Source: Fimbriimonas ginsengisoli Gsoil 348 (GTDB lineage Bacteria > Armatimonadota > Fimbriimonadia > Fimbriimonadales > Fimbriimonadaceae). Taken from it: a DNA stretch of 64,000 nucleotides. Shown piece by piece: positions 8,336 to 17,537 of this stretch (positions within the stretch are counted from its first letter, which is position 1; each line of letters opens with the position of its first letter). The stretch lies in the NCBI RefSeq assembly GCF_000724625.1, contig NZ_CP007139.1, positions 1,240,001-1,304,000 of the forward strand. Reading direction: 5' to 3'. Position numbers and translations under genes: made by a program. The notes under the pieces are model-generated. The model was not told the DNA's origin. It saw nothing but the letters and a program-made list of their open reading frames with translations, and did not search any database.

Positions 8336-11300
8336 TTACCTCTTCCACACCACCGCGTCCGAATTCAAGACAGTCTGTACCGTCACCGTCATGGCGGCCA
8401 GAACGACGGGGTCAATCGTTGTCGGCTTCGACTCTCCCACGTGGACCAACTTGTCCGCGTCGGCGGGGGTTGATTTGAACTGGGATAGCTGCTCCTCGTG
8501 GCCTTGGGTGAGAACCGCCATTTCTCGGGCGTCGGGATTGCGGCCGGCGAGGCGGCGGAAGATTAGCCGGATTCTCTCGCCCGTATCGGCGGACGCAACC
8601 AAGGCGTGATCCGCCAAGGCTCTGGCGGCTTCTACGAATTGCACATCGTTCAGCAAGACCAGGGCCTGCAACGGAGTGCTGGTCGTCGGTCGGCGGATGG
8701 CGCAGGCTTCTCGCGAGGTGGCGTCGAAGAGGAGCATGCTCGGGACGGGCGTCGTCCGCTTCCACGTGGAGTAAAGGCTTCGGCGGTAGAGGTCGGCCCC
8801 CTTGCTCTGCACGAAGCCGGGGCTCATCGTGTTGTTTTCCTGCCAGATTCCGGCGGGCTGGTACGGGTTCACCGGGGGACCGCCGACCCTGGGATTGAGG
8901 AGGCCGGCCGCGGCTAGGGCGGTATCACGGACCATCTCGGCCGATAGACGGTGGCTAGGGCCGCGCGCGAGCAAACGGTTCTCCGGGTCGACCTTTGCCA
9001 GCTTGGCCGTGAGCTTGGAATCTTGACGGTAGGTCGCCGAGAGAACCATCGTTCGCAACAGCGCCTTGACATCCCAACCGGAATTCACAAAGCGGCGGGC
9101 GAGGTAGTCGAGAAGCTCCGGATGGGTCGGGCGCGAACCTTGTGAGCCAAAGTTCTCGCTGGTTTCCACCAGTCCGACGCCGAAAATCATTTGCCAAAGC
9201 CGGTTCACCGCCACCCTGGCGGTAAGCGGATTGTCCGACCGAGTCGACCACTTGGCCAGAGCGAGGCGGTCGTTTTTCCCGGCGACCTTCAAGGGCGGAA
9301 GCGACTTCGGCACGCCTCGATTAACGAGGGTGGCGGCGGTTCGAGGCGCATCGTAACGGCCGCGGGCGAGGAGGTAGGAGGGGATCGGCTTTTTCGCCTC
9401 TTCCATCACCGAGATCTCGTATACCGCTTCCTCGGCGTTCGCCAACTGCTCTTGAGCCTTCCTCACCGCTTCCTGGGCCGCCCTGACCTCGGGGTCCACG
9501 GCAGCGATGTAATAGCCCGGAAGATCGCTAGGAGCTGCGTTGCCGTAGAGCTGGGCCACTTCGAACGCGCTCAGCTCCCGGTCGGCGAAAGCGACGTCGT
9601 CGAGCTTGCCACCCTTGAAACCGGAATCGCGGAAACGTTGGGCGAACGACCACTCCCCGCCGCTGGGGCCGAGGTCGCCGTAGGCGTTGATCTTCTTCCA
9701 GAGCTGATCGTTCAAAACCGTCGTTTCGGCCGGTCGGCCGTCGAGATAGATCTTGAGTCCGGCGGCACGTCCGCTCCCGTCCCACGACCACGCGACTTGC
9801 GACCACTTCCCTTTCGGCACCTGGGCTTTGGTTCGGACGACGATCGCGTTTCCGGGGGCGTGCCGCATTACTCGGGCGGTGAGATAGCCGTCCTCCAGCA
9901 TTAGCTCGAAGCCGCAAAAGCCGACGTCGGTTCCGCCGGTCCGATGCATCAGGACGACCGGTCCCTTCCCGGGGCGCGGATCTTGGATCCAGAACGACCA
10001 GGTGAAGGCGTCCCACCTTTCTCTTCCGGGTAGGCCTCGGAAGAGGACGCCGTTGTCGCCGTCGAAGAGGACCGCCTTCCCCCGATGGCCGGGAACGAGG
10101 TCAACGTTTTGGATCTTTGCTCCGGTCAAATTTCCGCCCAGATCGTTGGCGAACTTACCGCCGTCGTCTCCGTCGAGAGAAAACCGGGCAAGGAGTTGAG
10201 GCGTCTCGGGCGGCTTGCCCGTCCATTGCCGATACCGCTGCTCAGCGTCCTTCGTTGCCTTGGCGAGATTCAGTTGGACTTGTCGATCCGCTGATTTCAA
10301 TTCGTTCAACTTCCGCTCTTGCTCTGCGGTCGGGAGCAGGAGCGAGGGGGTGGGGACGATCTCGGTGCTGAGCAGCAGGCCGTATTCGTCGATCGAGTTG
10401 AAGTAGCCGAAGAGCTGGTAGTACTCCTTCTGAGTAATCGGATCGAATTTGTGATCGTGACAGCGGGCGCACCCGACGGTCAGGCCGAGCACGGCGGTTC
10501 CGTAGGTGTTTACACGGTCGGCGGCGTACTCGGTCTTGAATTCGAGGGCGATCGACCCGCCCTCGTTGGATTGCCTGTGGAGACGGTTGAAGGCGGTCGC
10601 GAGACGTTGGTCGCGGGTTGGATTCTTCAGCAGGTCGCCGGCGATTTGGTCGGTGAGGAACTGGTCGTATGGCAGGTTTTGGTTGAACGATTTGACGACC
10701 CAGTCGCGGTACGGCCAAGTCGGCATCAGCAGGTCGGATTGGTAGCCGTAACTGTCCGAGTAGCGGGCGGCGTCGAGCCAATCGACGGCGATTCGCTCTC
10801 CGAAGTGGGGGCTGGCGAGGAGGCGATCGACGACCTTCTCGAACGCGGCCGGGCTCTTATCGGATTGAAATTCGGCGATCTCTCGTTCGGTCGGCGGAAG
10901 CCCGGTAAGGTCCAAGCTCACTCGCCGCAGCCAGCGCAGACGGTCGGCGGGTGGGCTGGGCGCCAGTCCCTCTTTCTTTAGGCGAGCCAGGATGAACCGG
11001 TCGAGGTCGCCGCGCGGCCAAGTGCTCTTGACGTGGGGAACAGCAACGTTTGCGGGGACCGGCTGAAACGACCAAAGCCGCCCGTAAGTCGCCCCCTCGG
11101 CGATCCAACGGGTGAGGATCGCGATCTCCTCCTTTGTCAGCGATTTGCCGCTCGACGGAGGAGGCATCGTCATCGTCGGATGGTTGATGCGCTTGACGAC
11201 GAGGCTGTCGTTCGGCTTCCAGGGGACGATCGGAAATCGGCCACCCCGATTTGCAAAAGCCCCTTCGGGCGTGTCGAGCCGCATGCCGGCCATCCGGCTC

Positions 11301-11479
11301 CCCGCGTCGGGGCCGTGGCACTTGAAGCATTTGTCGGAGAGGATCGGGAGGACGTCGCGCGAATAGCTGAGTTTTTCTTTCGCTGCCGGTTTCTGGGCGG
11401 GCCACAGCGCGGCGCCCGCGAGCATCGAGGCGCTGACCAACATCAGCAAAAAGCCAGATACTCCGCCCTGAGTCCGCAT
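8336..11479 (-). CDS. PSD1 and cytochrome-C domain protein (DUF1549/DUF1553) with LamG-like domain
   Basis: Large secreted protein of 1047 residues. It has an N-terminal signal helix, then a planctomycete-type cytochrome C box with haem motif CFKCH (near residue 51), DUF1549 (residues ~150-360, including GCARCHDHKFDPITQ), a concanavalin/LamG-like insert (residues ~435-650, LLARFSLDGDDGGKF), and DUF1553 (residues ~760-1010, NPLTARVAVNRLWQMIFGVG). The family is usually next to DUF1501 and is thought to act on the cell surface on complex polysaccharides, but no activity is established. It is the first gene of the minus-strand cluster and has a TAACCT box 6 nt before ATG. Confidence 0.93.
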   Translation of the reverse strand: MRTQGGVSGFLLMLVSASMLAGAALWPAQKPAAKEKLSYSRDVLPILSDKCFKCHGPDAGSRMAGMRLDTPEGAFANRGGRFPIVPWKPNDSLVVKRINHPTMTMPPPSSGKSLTKEEIAILTRWIAEGATYGRLWSFQPVPANVAVPHVKSTWPRGDLDRFILARLKKEGLAPSPPADRLRWLRRVSLDLTGLPPTEREIAEFQSDKSPAAFEKVVDRLLASPHFGERIAVDWLDAARYSDSYGYQSDLLMPTWPYRDWVVKSFNQNLPYDQFLTDQIAGDLLKNPTRDQRLATAFNRLHRQSNEGGSIALEFKTEYAADRVNTYGTAVLGLTVGCARCHDHKFDPITQKEYYQLFGYFNSIDEYGLLLSTEIVPTPSLLLPTAEQERKLNELKSADRQVQLNLAKATKDAEQRYRQWTGKPPETPQLLARFSLDGDDGGKFANDLGGNLTGAKIQNVDLVPGHRGKAVLFDGDNGVLFRGLPGRERWDAFTWSFWIQDPRPGKGPVVLMHRTGGTDVGFCGFELMLEDGYLTARVMRHAPGNAIVVRTKAQVPKGKWSQVAWSWDGSGRAAGLKIYLDGRPAETTVLNDQLWKKINAYGDLGPSGGEWSFAQRFRDSGFKGGKLDDVAFADRELSAFEVAQLYGNAAPSDLPGYYIAAVDPEVRAAQEAVRKAQEQLANAEEAVYEISVMEEAKKPIPSYLLARGRYDAPRTAATLVNRGVPKSLPPLKVAGKNDRLALAKWSTRSDNPLTARVAVNRLWQMIFGVGLVETSENFGSQGSRPTHPELLDYLARRFVNSGWDVKALLRTMVLSATYRQDSKLTAKLAKVDPENRLLARGPSHRLSAEMVRDTALAAAGLLNPRVGGPPVNPYQPAGIWQENNTMSPGFVQSKGADLYRRSLYSTWKRTTPVPSMLLFDATSREACAIRRPTTSTPLQALVLLNDVQFVEAARALADHALVASADTGERIRLIFRRLAGRNPDAREMAVLTQGHEEQLSQFKSTPADADKLVHVGESKPTTIDPVVLAAMTVTVQTVLNSDAVVWKR

Positions 11480-11483
11480 CTTC

Positions 11484-11498
11484 GTAGGTTACACCTAC
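11484..11498 (-). promoter_or_regulatory. -10 box inside a palindrome, PSD1 promoter
   Basis: GTAGGT-TAC-ACCTAC is a perfect 6-bp-arm palindrome. Read on the minus strand it contains TAACCT (11486-11491), 6 nt before the PSD1 ATG. This suggests a leaderless transcript whose -10 box is covered by an operator. Confidence 0.45.
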
Positions 11499-11574
11499 CA
11501 GCGGGAGATGTTTGTAGCACTTATCGCCGGAGGATGAACTGGCTTATATTTTGAGCGTTATACGCGTGGTGCCC

Positions 11575-14500
11575 ATGAGTAATCGATTTCTTCCACTTGT
11601 TACCGGCGCAGCCCTTGCGCTTGCCGCTTTCGGGGTCGCTTCGACCGACTCGAACCTCTACTCCGGACTCGCTTGGCGAAATATCGGTCCATTTCGAGGG
11701 GGCCGGATTTCCGCGGTGAGCGGTGCGGTGGGGCAGCCCGGGGTGTTCTATGCCGGACTGCCGCTTGGCGGCGTATGGAAGACCACCGGCGCCGGGACGA
11801 CCTGGGTCCCGGTCATGGACTCAGTGAAAGAGGCCTCTTCGGTCGGCGCGGTCGAGGTCGCGCCGTCCGATCCGAACGTGATCTATGTCGGAATGGGAGA
11901 CATGATCACCGGAGGCGGAATCAACGAGGGGAACGGCCTCTACAAGTCGACCGATGCCGGCAAAACCTGGGTGCACCTCGGGCTCGACGACACCCGCCAG
12001 ATCCCTTCGATCTTGGTCGACCCGCACGACCCGAATCTCGTCATGGTCGCGGCTCAGGGGAACGTCCACGCGCAGTCGGAAACGCGCGGCCTCTACCGCA
12101 GCACCGATGGCGGGAAGAGTTGGAAGAAGACGCTTTACGTCGACAATCAGACCGGCATCCAAAAGATCGCGTGGGCTTACGACCATCCAAACGTGATGCT
12201 CGCAACCACCGTGCGGCATTACAACGCTCCGGGAGCGGCGCGTGGCTTCGGAGGCGGCGGTGGAGGCGCGGGGAGCGCGGGGACGATGCTCTTCAAATCC
12301 ACCGACGAGGGAGTCACCTGGAAAAGGATCGTAAGCGACGATCTGCCCCCACTCTCCGGGCGCACGTGCGTTGCGGTGGCAATGAACACCAACGCTCAGC
12401 GGATGTATCTGGTAGGAAACTTCGGCCTCTACCGGTCGGACGATGGGGGCTCGAGCTGGCGGCAAATGGATGCGAGCGACCGTCGAGTTGCGAACGGGCA
12501 GGGCGGCTACAACTGCGGCGTGTACGTCGACTCAAAGGACCCCGACGTCGTGTACGTCATCAACACCTCCAGCTATGTCTCGCGAGATGGCGGAAAAACG
12601 TTCACCGGTTTTAAGGGCGCTCCGGGCGGCGACGACCCGCAGCAGATGTGGATCGACCCAACCGACTCGAAGCGCCTCTTCTTCGGCACCGACCAAGGGG
12701 CCACGATCTCGCTCGACGGTGGACAGACCTGGAGCTCCTGGTACAACCAGCCGACCGCGCAGGTCTATCACATCTCGGTCGATAACTCCTACCCGTACTG
12801 GGTGTACGCCACCCAGCAGGACTCGGGCGCCGTCGCGACCCGGAGCCGAGGCGACCTTGGCGAGATCACCCCGCTCGACTGGCTCCCCACCCCCGGCTAC
12901 GAGTTCGGCTCGATCGTGGCGGACCCGCTGAACCCGAAGATCGTCTACTCCGGCGGCCCCGGCGGAGGGATCGTCAAGATCACCTATCCGAACGGGCAAT
13001 GGGTGAACGTCAGCCCGAACGTAGACTCGACTCTCGCACTGCGAAAGGTCGGCAACCAGCCGATGCTGTGGTCTCCGACGAACCCGCACGAGCTCATGGC
13101 GGGATTCCAGTTCCTGATGGCCACGACAGACGGCGGGAAGAGCTGGAAGAAGCTCAGTCCCGACCTTGGCTTCCCTCGCGGGGTTAAGCCGCCCAGTGAG
13201 AAAGCGCCCGCTCGCCCGGGAACGCGGCCGGCTGCCGGAAGCACCAATGAGGCCACCTCGGACGAAGATATGGACGACGAGGAAGAGGAAGAAGGGGTGC
13301 CGCACATGCAGGGTCCGCCCTCCCCGGGCGGCGCGATCGAGTCGTTCTCGCCTTCGAGCGTCGACGGCAACATTATTTGGGTCGGCACCAACAACGGGCT
13401 GGTCAAGCTAACGAAGGACCACGGAAAGACTTGGGACGATGTTTCCATCCGCGGCCTGCCGAATCGGGCGCGCGCCGATATTTCGGCGATCGACGCCTCG
13501 CACCAAGATCCGGGAACCGCGTATGCGGCGGTTGACTATCACAACGCGGCCGACTACAAACCGTACTTCTACCGAACCCACGACTTCGGCAAGAGCTGGA
13601 CGAAGATCGTATCCGGCTTGCCGACGGAGCAGCCGAGCGGCAGCTTCGCCCGGGTGATTCGCTGCGACACGAAGAAATCGGGGCTGCTGTTCGCGGGGAC
13701 GGAAAGCTCGATGTACGTGTCGTTCGACGACGGCGACAACTGGCAGTCGCTGATGCTGAATCTGCCGAACACGTCGTACCGCGACATGGTCGTCAAAGAC
13801 AACGACCTGGTGGTCGGCACCTACGGACGAGGTTTCTGGGTTCTCGACGATATCTCGCCGCTTCGGGAGATTACGCCCGCGATCGCATCCGAGCCCGCCC
13901 ATCTGTTCAAGCCGGGCGACGCGATCCGGGTTCGACGCAACACAAACGGCGATACGCCGTTTCCGCCGGAGATCCCCCACGCGCTGAATCCGCCTCTCGG
14001 CGCGATCATCTACTACTATCTCGGCTCCAAGCCGTCGGGCGACATTACTTTGGAGGTTCGGGATCGTTCCGGCAATGTGGTTCGCCACATGTCGAGCGCG
14101 CCGATTCCGCCTTTGGCGGAGCCGCCCGCTCCGGTCCCCGACTTCTGGCTCGAAAAGCCGATGCCGATGCCGACCGAAATCGGTACCAACCGGATCAACT
14201 GGAACCTCCGGTACGACAGCCCGCCCGCGTTCAGCCACAACTACGAGATCAGCGCCAACCCGGGCCAGACGCCCGCATCGCCAGAGGGCCCCCTTGCCCT
14301 TCCGGGTGAGTACACGGTGGTGCTGACAGTGGACGGAAAGAGCTACAAGCAGACGGTGACGGTGCGGAACGACCCACGCTCGCCGTCGAACGGATCCGCG
14401 CTGCGAGCCCAGCACGAGGTGCAGATGCAGCTCTACGAGTGCGCCAAGGAGGCTTGGGACGGTTACAAGCAAGTGTCCGCAATGCGGACCGCGCTCATCG

Positions 14501-14847
14501 ACTTGAAGTCGAACCGCTCGGCAGAGGTCGCCAAGGCGGCGGATGCTCTCGATACCAAGCTGGCCGCGATGGGCGGCTCGGCGGGCGGCGGGCGACGTTT
14601 CGGAGGCGGGGGTGGCGGCGCGCCGGCGGCCCCGACGTTCGCCGGCTTGAGCGGGGCGATGACCCGCCAACTCAGTTCCCTCGACACCGGCGACATGGCC
14701 CCCAACGAACCGACCCGAAACGCCTGCCGCGCCCGCTGCAAGGAGATGGAGACGCTAACGAAGAGTTGGAAAGCGTTCAAGTCGAAGGACTTAGTGACCT
14801 TCAATGCTTTGCTGGCAAAGAACGGCCTAAAACCGCTAACCCCCTAA
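11575..14847 (+). CDS. Secreted BNR/sortilin-like beta-propeller protein
   Basis: Exported protein of ~1090 residues. A signal peptide (FLPLVTGAALALAAFG) is followed by repeated Asp-box motifs of the S-x-D-x-G-x-T-W type: GVWKTTGAGTTW, LYKSTDAGKTW, LYRSTDGGKSW, LFKSTDEGVTW, LYRSDDGGSSW and more up to residue ~740. These build one or two beta-propellers of the VPS10/sortilin kind. A C-terminal ~300-residue region with an Ig-like stretch and a Gly-rich patch (residues ~1005-1025) follows. I chose ATG 11575 rather than TTG 11551 because the signal peptide starts there. Members of this family occur in carbohydrate- and peptide-degrading soil bacteria; the ligand is unknown. Confidence 0.88.
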   Translation: MSNRFLPLVTGAALALAAFGVASTDSNLYSGLAWRNIGPFRGGRISAVSGAVGQPGVFYAGLPLGGVWKTTGAGTTWVPVMDSVKEASSVGAVEVAPSDPNVIYVGMGDMITGGGINEGNGLYKSTDAGKTWVHLGLDDTRQIPSILVDPHDPNLVMVAAQGNVHAQSETRGLYRSTDGGKSWKKTLYVDNQTGIQKIAWAYDHPNVMLATTVRHYNAPGAARGFGGGGGGAGSAGTMLFKSTDEGVTWKRIVSDDLPPLSGRTCVAVAMNTNAQRMYLVGNFGLYRSDDGGSSWRQMDASDRRVANGQGGYNCGVYVDSKDPDVVYVINTSSYVSRDGGKTFTGFKGAPGGDDPQQMWIDPTDSKRLFFGTDQGATISLDGGQTWSSWYNQPTAQVYHISVDNSYPYWVYATQQDSGAVATRSRGDLGEITPLDWLPTPGYEFGSIVADPLNPKIVYSGGPGGGIVKITYPNGQWVNVSPNVDSTLALRKVGNQPMLWSPTNPHELMAGFQFLMATTDGGKSWKKLSPDLGFPRGVKPPSEKAPARPGTRPAAGSTNEATSDEDMDDEEEEEGVPHMQGPPSPGGAIESFSPSSVDGNIIWVGTNNGLVKLTKDHGKTWDDVSIRGLPNRARADISAIDASHQDPGTAYAAVDYHNAADYKPYFYRTHDFGKSWTKIVSGLPTEQPSGSFARVIRCDTKKSGLLFAGTESSMYVSFDDGDNWQSLMLNLPNTSYRDMVVKDNDLVVGTYGRGFWVLDDISPLREITPAIASEPAHLFKPGDAIRVRRNTNGDTPFPPEIPHALNPPLGAIIYYYLGSKPSGDITLEVRDRSGNVVRHMSSAPIPPLAEPPAPVPDFWLEKPMPMPTEIGTNRINWNLRYDSPPAFSHNYEISANPGQTPASPEGPLALPGEYTVVLTVDGKSYKQTVTVRNDPRSPSNGSALRAQHEVQMQLYECAKEAWDGYKQVSAMRTALIDLKSNRSAEVAKAADALDTKLAAMGGSAGGGRRFGGGGGGAPAAPTFAGLSGAMTRQLSSLDTGDMAPNEPTRNACRARCKEMETLTKSWKAFKSKDLVTFNALLAKNGLKPLTP

Positions 14848-14859
14848 CCTGACGCCCCC

Positions 14860-14964
14860 CATACGGACCGCAGAGCTCCAGCTCTGCCACGTGCATCGCA
14901 CGTGCGGAAACTCCTGCTGTACTTTGTACAGCGGGAGCAGAGCTGGAGCTCTACGGTCCGTATG
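14860..14964. terminator. Three-stem hairpin between convergent genes
   Basis: Outer arms 14860-14887 and 14937-14964 match at 27 of 28 positions (the one difference allows a G-U pair). Inside are two further hairpins: 14888-14904 (7-bp arms, ATC loop) and 14911-14937 (11 of 12 pairs, TTT loop). The whole could fold as a three-way junction on either strand. It fills the gap between the BNR gene and the convergent glycosidase-like gene, so it may stop transcription from both sides; there is no T-run. Confidence 0.75.
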
Positions 14965-14967
14965 AGG

Positions 14968-17067
14968 CTAGTACGAGACCTCGATCTTGATGGGTCGGGG
15001 CTGGTTGTCGAAGCGAACCCAGAGCAGGTGGTGAGCCTCGTCGTACTGTGTCGTCGGGGTTTGGCCGGACATTGAGACCTGGCGCGGTTTTGCCGCCGTC
15101 CGCAAGAGAAGCACGCCCGGCGTGTGCGCGATCCCCTCAATCGTTCCGCTCCAACCTTGTACATTCGATTTCGTCTGCAGTACCTGGCCCGAGGCGGCGA
15201 CGACGACGGGGCGGGCGTACTTGGCCAGATCGACTAAGAAGTGGCGCGAAGCCGGAGCCAGCGTGATTTGATCGACGACCTTCAGTTGAGGATCGAAGAG
15301 GTCGACGAATTGTCCGCTCAAGGTTCGCGGCCGAAGGTCGGCCTCGTCCATGCCCGCGGCGACAATGTACGGTCCTCGGCGGAGGACGAAGGATCCGGTT
15401 TCTTGCCAGCGGAGGTTCTTCGCGCCGGAACGGATTTTGTCGTAGAGCCAAGTTGAACCGGCTTGGTCGCGCGAGATCTCCGTAGGGCTGCGGCGCAAGA
15501 AGACGAGGCGTCCTTTCCCTACCGGCGTCGCCTCTTGCGAGGGGGTCGCCTCCAGGCCGAGCTTTTCGAACAGGTGCTCTCGGGGCGTTCGGTACTTCAT
15601 CGCGCCGCTGTTCCACCACTCGCGAACCCCGAGGAACGGGTCGCGGTCGGCGTCGACAAACGCAAGTGTGCCGCCCGCGCGAACCCACTTGGCGATCGCC
15701 TCGTGGACATCTTCGGTCAGCGGCTTCATCCCCTCGTACGTCATCAGAATCACCTTGAGACCGTCAAGGTATTTCGGAAGCGTGACGTTTTCGAGCTGCA
15801 CCGGCTGCACGGGAATTCCCCGTTTGACGAACGGCAACGCCAAGCCGTAGAAGTGGCCCATCTCGCCGTCGCTCGCGTTCGGGCCACCTCGCTGGAACAT
15901 CAGCGAGTCGCTCACCATGACCCCCACGCCGCGCGAGCCGCTTTCCCACCGTACCGAGCGCTGGTTCATGTCCTTCAGCGCATTGATCACCACCTGGAGC
16001 TCGCTGGCGTATTCGGGCGGGATCGGCACCCGTTTCTTAGGATCCGCCTCCGACGGGTACGTGCCGTTGAAGATACGTTCCGGCCAAGGCATCACCTCAT
16101 ACTGGGCGACGTCCGGTTGAAGCAGTGAGGCGATCAGCGTCGCGTGATAGTTTCGGCGATAGTCGCCCCAGTCGTGGTTCGGGTTGTCCTCGATCGGATC
16201 GGCGAGGTACCACACCCCGCGTCCGGTCGACCGCACTAGGTTCTGCATCGACCCATACTCCAGGAATGCCGTCTCGAAGGTCCGCTCCTTCTTCACTCCT
16301 TGATAGAAGTTCGGTTCCCGCGAGGTGCCGGTCCAGACTTGGGCGATGTATCCGTCGCATCCTTTGAGGCGGGCGAGGCTCGATTCCGGGCTGACGATGC
16401 CCCAGCTCGCGTAGTTCAGCAGGCTATGGGTGGGGACATAGCACCGCACGTGGGTTCCATGCTGCGCGTTGTACTCCTGAATCGAGTCGAACACCTGCTG
16501 TAGGGCTCGTCGGTACAGAAAGTACATGAGCTTTGCCGCGCGCCAGCGCGCATCCGGCGAGCTGGTGGGATCTTGCCACGCTTCACCGTAGAACGCCTGC
16601 CACTCCTTTTTGAACCCCGCGCCGTATCCACCCCAGCTCCAAAACTCCGGCTCTTCCAGATGGACCGCTTCCACACCGGCATCCAGCGCCCGCCGCACTC
16701 CCTCCGCGAGGTATTTCCCATAGTTGGCCCCCGGCGACATGTAGTACACATCGCCGCCGTGGCCGATCTTCTCCCCGTTCTGGCGGGTCTGCGCCTCGTC
16801 TTCGTGGTTGATCCCGTCCCAGCGGCCGAAGTAGTAGTCCTGGTACTCGCCCCAAGCGACCCCGGTCATGAGGTGGATCCGGTAACCGCGGTCGCGCCAG
16901 GCTTTGACCCGGTCGGGCATCGTCTTGTCGAATCCGTAGACGATGGCGACGTCGGCCCGGATATTGATCCGGTCGGTGTAGTTGCTTCCGGTCTGAAAGA
17001 CCGTCCTTTCGCGGATTTGGCCCGGATCTTGCATGAGAGCTAGCGCGAGGGCGAACAGGGGGATCAT
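14968..17067 (-). CDS. Secreted glycoside-hydrolase-like TIM-barrel protein
   Basis: Predicted exported protein of 699 residues (signal MIPLFALALALM). The N-terminal half looks like a TIM barrel of glycosidases: DVAIVYGFDKTMPDRVKAW, GYRIHLMTGVAWGEY, and VEAVHLEEPEFWSWGGYG, where the Glu pair at a strand end could be catalytic. Residues ~380-520 resemble the glutamine-amidotransferase-like trimerisation domain of GH42 enzymes (FVKRGIPVQPVQLE, LKVILMTYEG, WVRAGGTLAFVDAD). The C-terminus is beta-rich. GTG 17076 is an alternative start. I cannot assign a GH family; activity is inferred from fold only. Confidence 0.75.
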   Translation of the reverse strand: MIPLFALALALMQDPGQIRERTVFQTGSNYTDRINIRADVAIVYGFDKTMPDRVKAWRDRGYRIHLMTGVAWGEYQDYYFGRWDGINHEDEAQTRQNGEKIGHGGDVYYMSPGANYGKYLAEGVRRALDAGVEAVHLEEPEFWSWGGYGAGFKKEWQAFYGEAWQDPTSSPDARWRAAKLMYFLYRRALQQVFDSIQEYNAQHGTHVRCYVPTHSLLNYASWGIVSPESSLARLKGCDGYIAQVWTGTSREPNFYQGVKKERTFETAFLEYGSMQNLVRSTGRGVWYLADPIEDNPNHDWGDYRRNYHATLIASLLQPDVAQYEVMPWPERIFNGTYPSEADPKKRVPIPPEYASELQVVINALKDMNQRSVRWESGSRGVGVMVSDSLMFQRGGPNASDGEMGHFYGLALPFVKRGIPVQPVQLENVTLPKYLDGLKVILMTYEGMKPLTEDVHEAIAKWVRAGGTLAFVDADRDPFLGVREWWNSGAMKYRTPREHLFEKLGLEATPSQEATPVGKGRLVFLRRSPTEISRDQAGSTWLYDKIRSGAKNLRWQETGSFVLRRGPYIVAAGMDEADLRPRTLSGQFVDLFDPQLKVVDQITLAPASRHFLVDLAKYARPVVVAASGQVLQTKSNVQGWSGTIEGIAHTPGVLLLRTAAKPRQVSMSGQTPTTQYDEAHHLLWVRFDNQPRPIKIEVSY

Positions 17068-17176
17068 CGCCGGCACCGGCGCATGAGGGTGAGATGAGGC
17101 ATGGGCATGTTCGTGTAAAGATTAGCGCCCCTTGTGGGGGCGCGTGCTGATGTTTCACTCGGGCGGGCCGCTCTGC

Positions 17177-17301
17177 CTTTGCGCTCTTTGCGTTCACCCT
17201 TTCGTCAACTGGAACTCCACCGTTCTTCGCGTCCTTGGCGAGAAATCCCCTTCCGGAGTTTCTCGCCAAGGACGCAAAGCGGATCGCCAAGAACGCAAAG
17301 A
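17177..17301. repeat. Inverted repeat with 'TTTGCGTCCTTGGCG' core
   Basis: Arms 17225-17245 and 17259-17279 match at 20 of 21 positions around a 13-nt loop. Related outer arms (CTTTGCGTTC near 17188 and GAACGCAAAG near 17292) extend the structure. Sequences of this wording are scattered in intergenic DNA of many unrelated bacteria; this copy fills the gap between the glycosidase-like gene and the mini-lipoprotein gene. Confidence 0.75.
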
Positions 17302-17345
17302 AGACGGCAGCCGAGCAAGATTGGATGGCGTGAGGGGCTAGGACA

Positions 17346-17537
17346 CTACGGCTTTTTGGGCTCAGTTAGCGGGCCTCCCAGGTGGAGGCGTTCTCGCGCC
17401 GCCTTTTCTTCGGCGGGCGAGAGCGGCTTCACTTGCGGGTATTTCGAGGCTTCGACCTCTTCGGGAGTCTTCGAATTGCACCCGGCCGTGCTCGCCAAGG
17501 CGAGCACGGTTACTAAGAAGAGGGCTAGATTCCTCAT
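17346..17537 (-). CDS. Tiny lipoprotein paired with prepilin (copy 2)
   Basis: A 63-residue predicted lipoprotein: signal helix to about residue 19 with lipobox STAGC, then a charged tail with AARERLHLGGPL near residue 47. It starts inside the stop of the upstream prepilin gene (ATGA overlap), as its counterpart at 3291-3488 does. Shared features with that copy are the length, the lipobox, the basic residue + L-x-LGG motif near the C-terminus and the overlap. No known domain; function unknown. Confidence 0.82.
   Translation of the reverse strand: MRNLALFLVTVLALASTAGCNSKTPEEVEASKYPQVKPLSPAEEKAARERLHLGGPLTEPKKP

Noticed and set aside
13408-14670. Minus-strand frame of 420 codons opposite the BNR gene
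   Set aside because: Arg-rich low-quality translation and complete overlap with a signal-peptide-bearing BNR protein.
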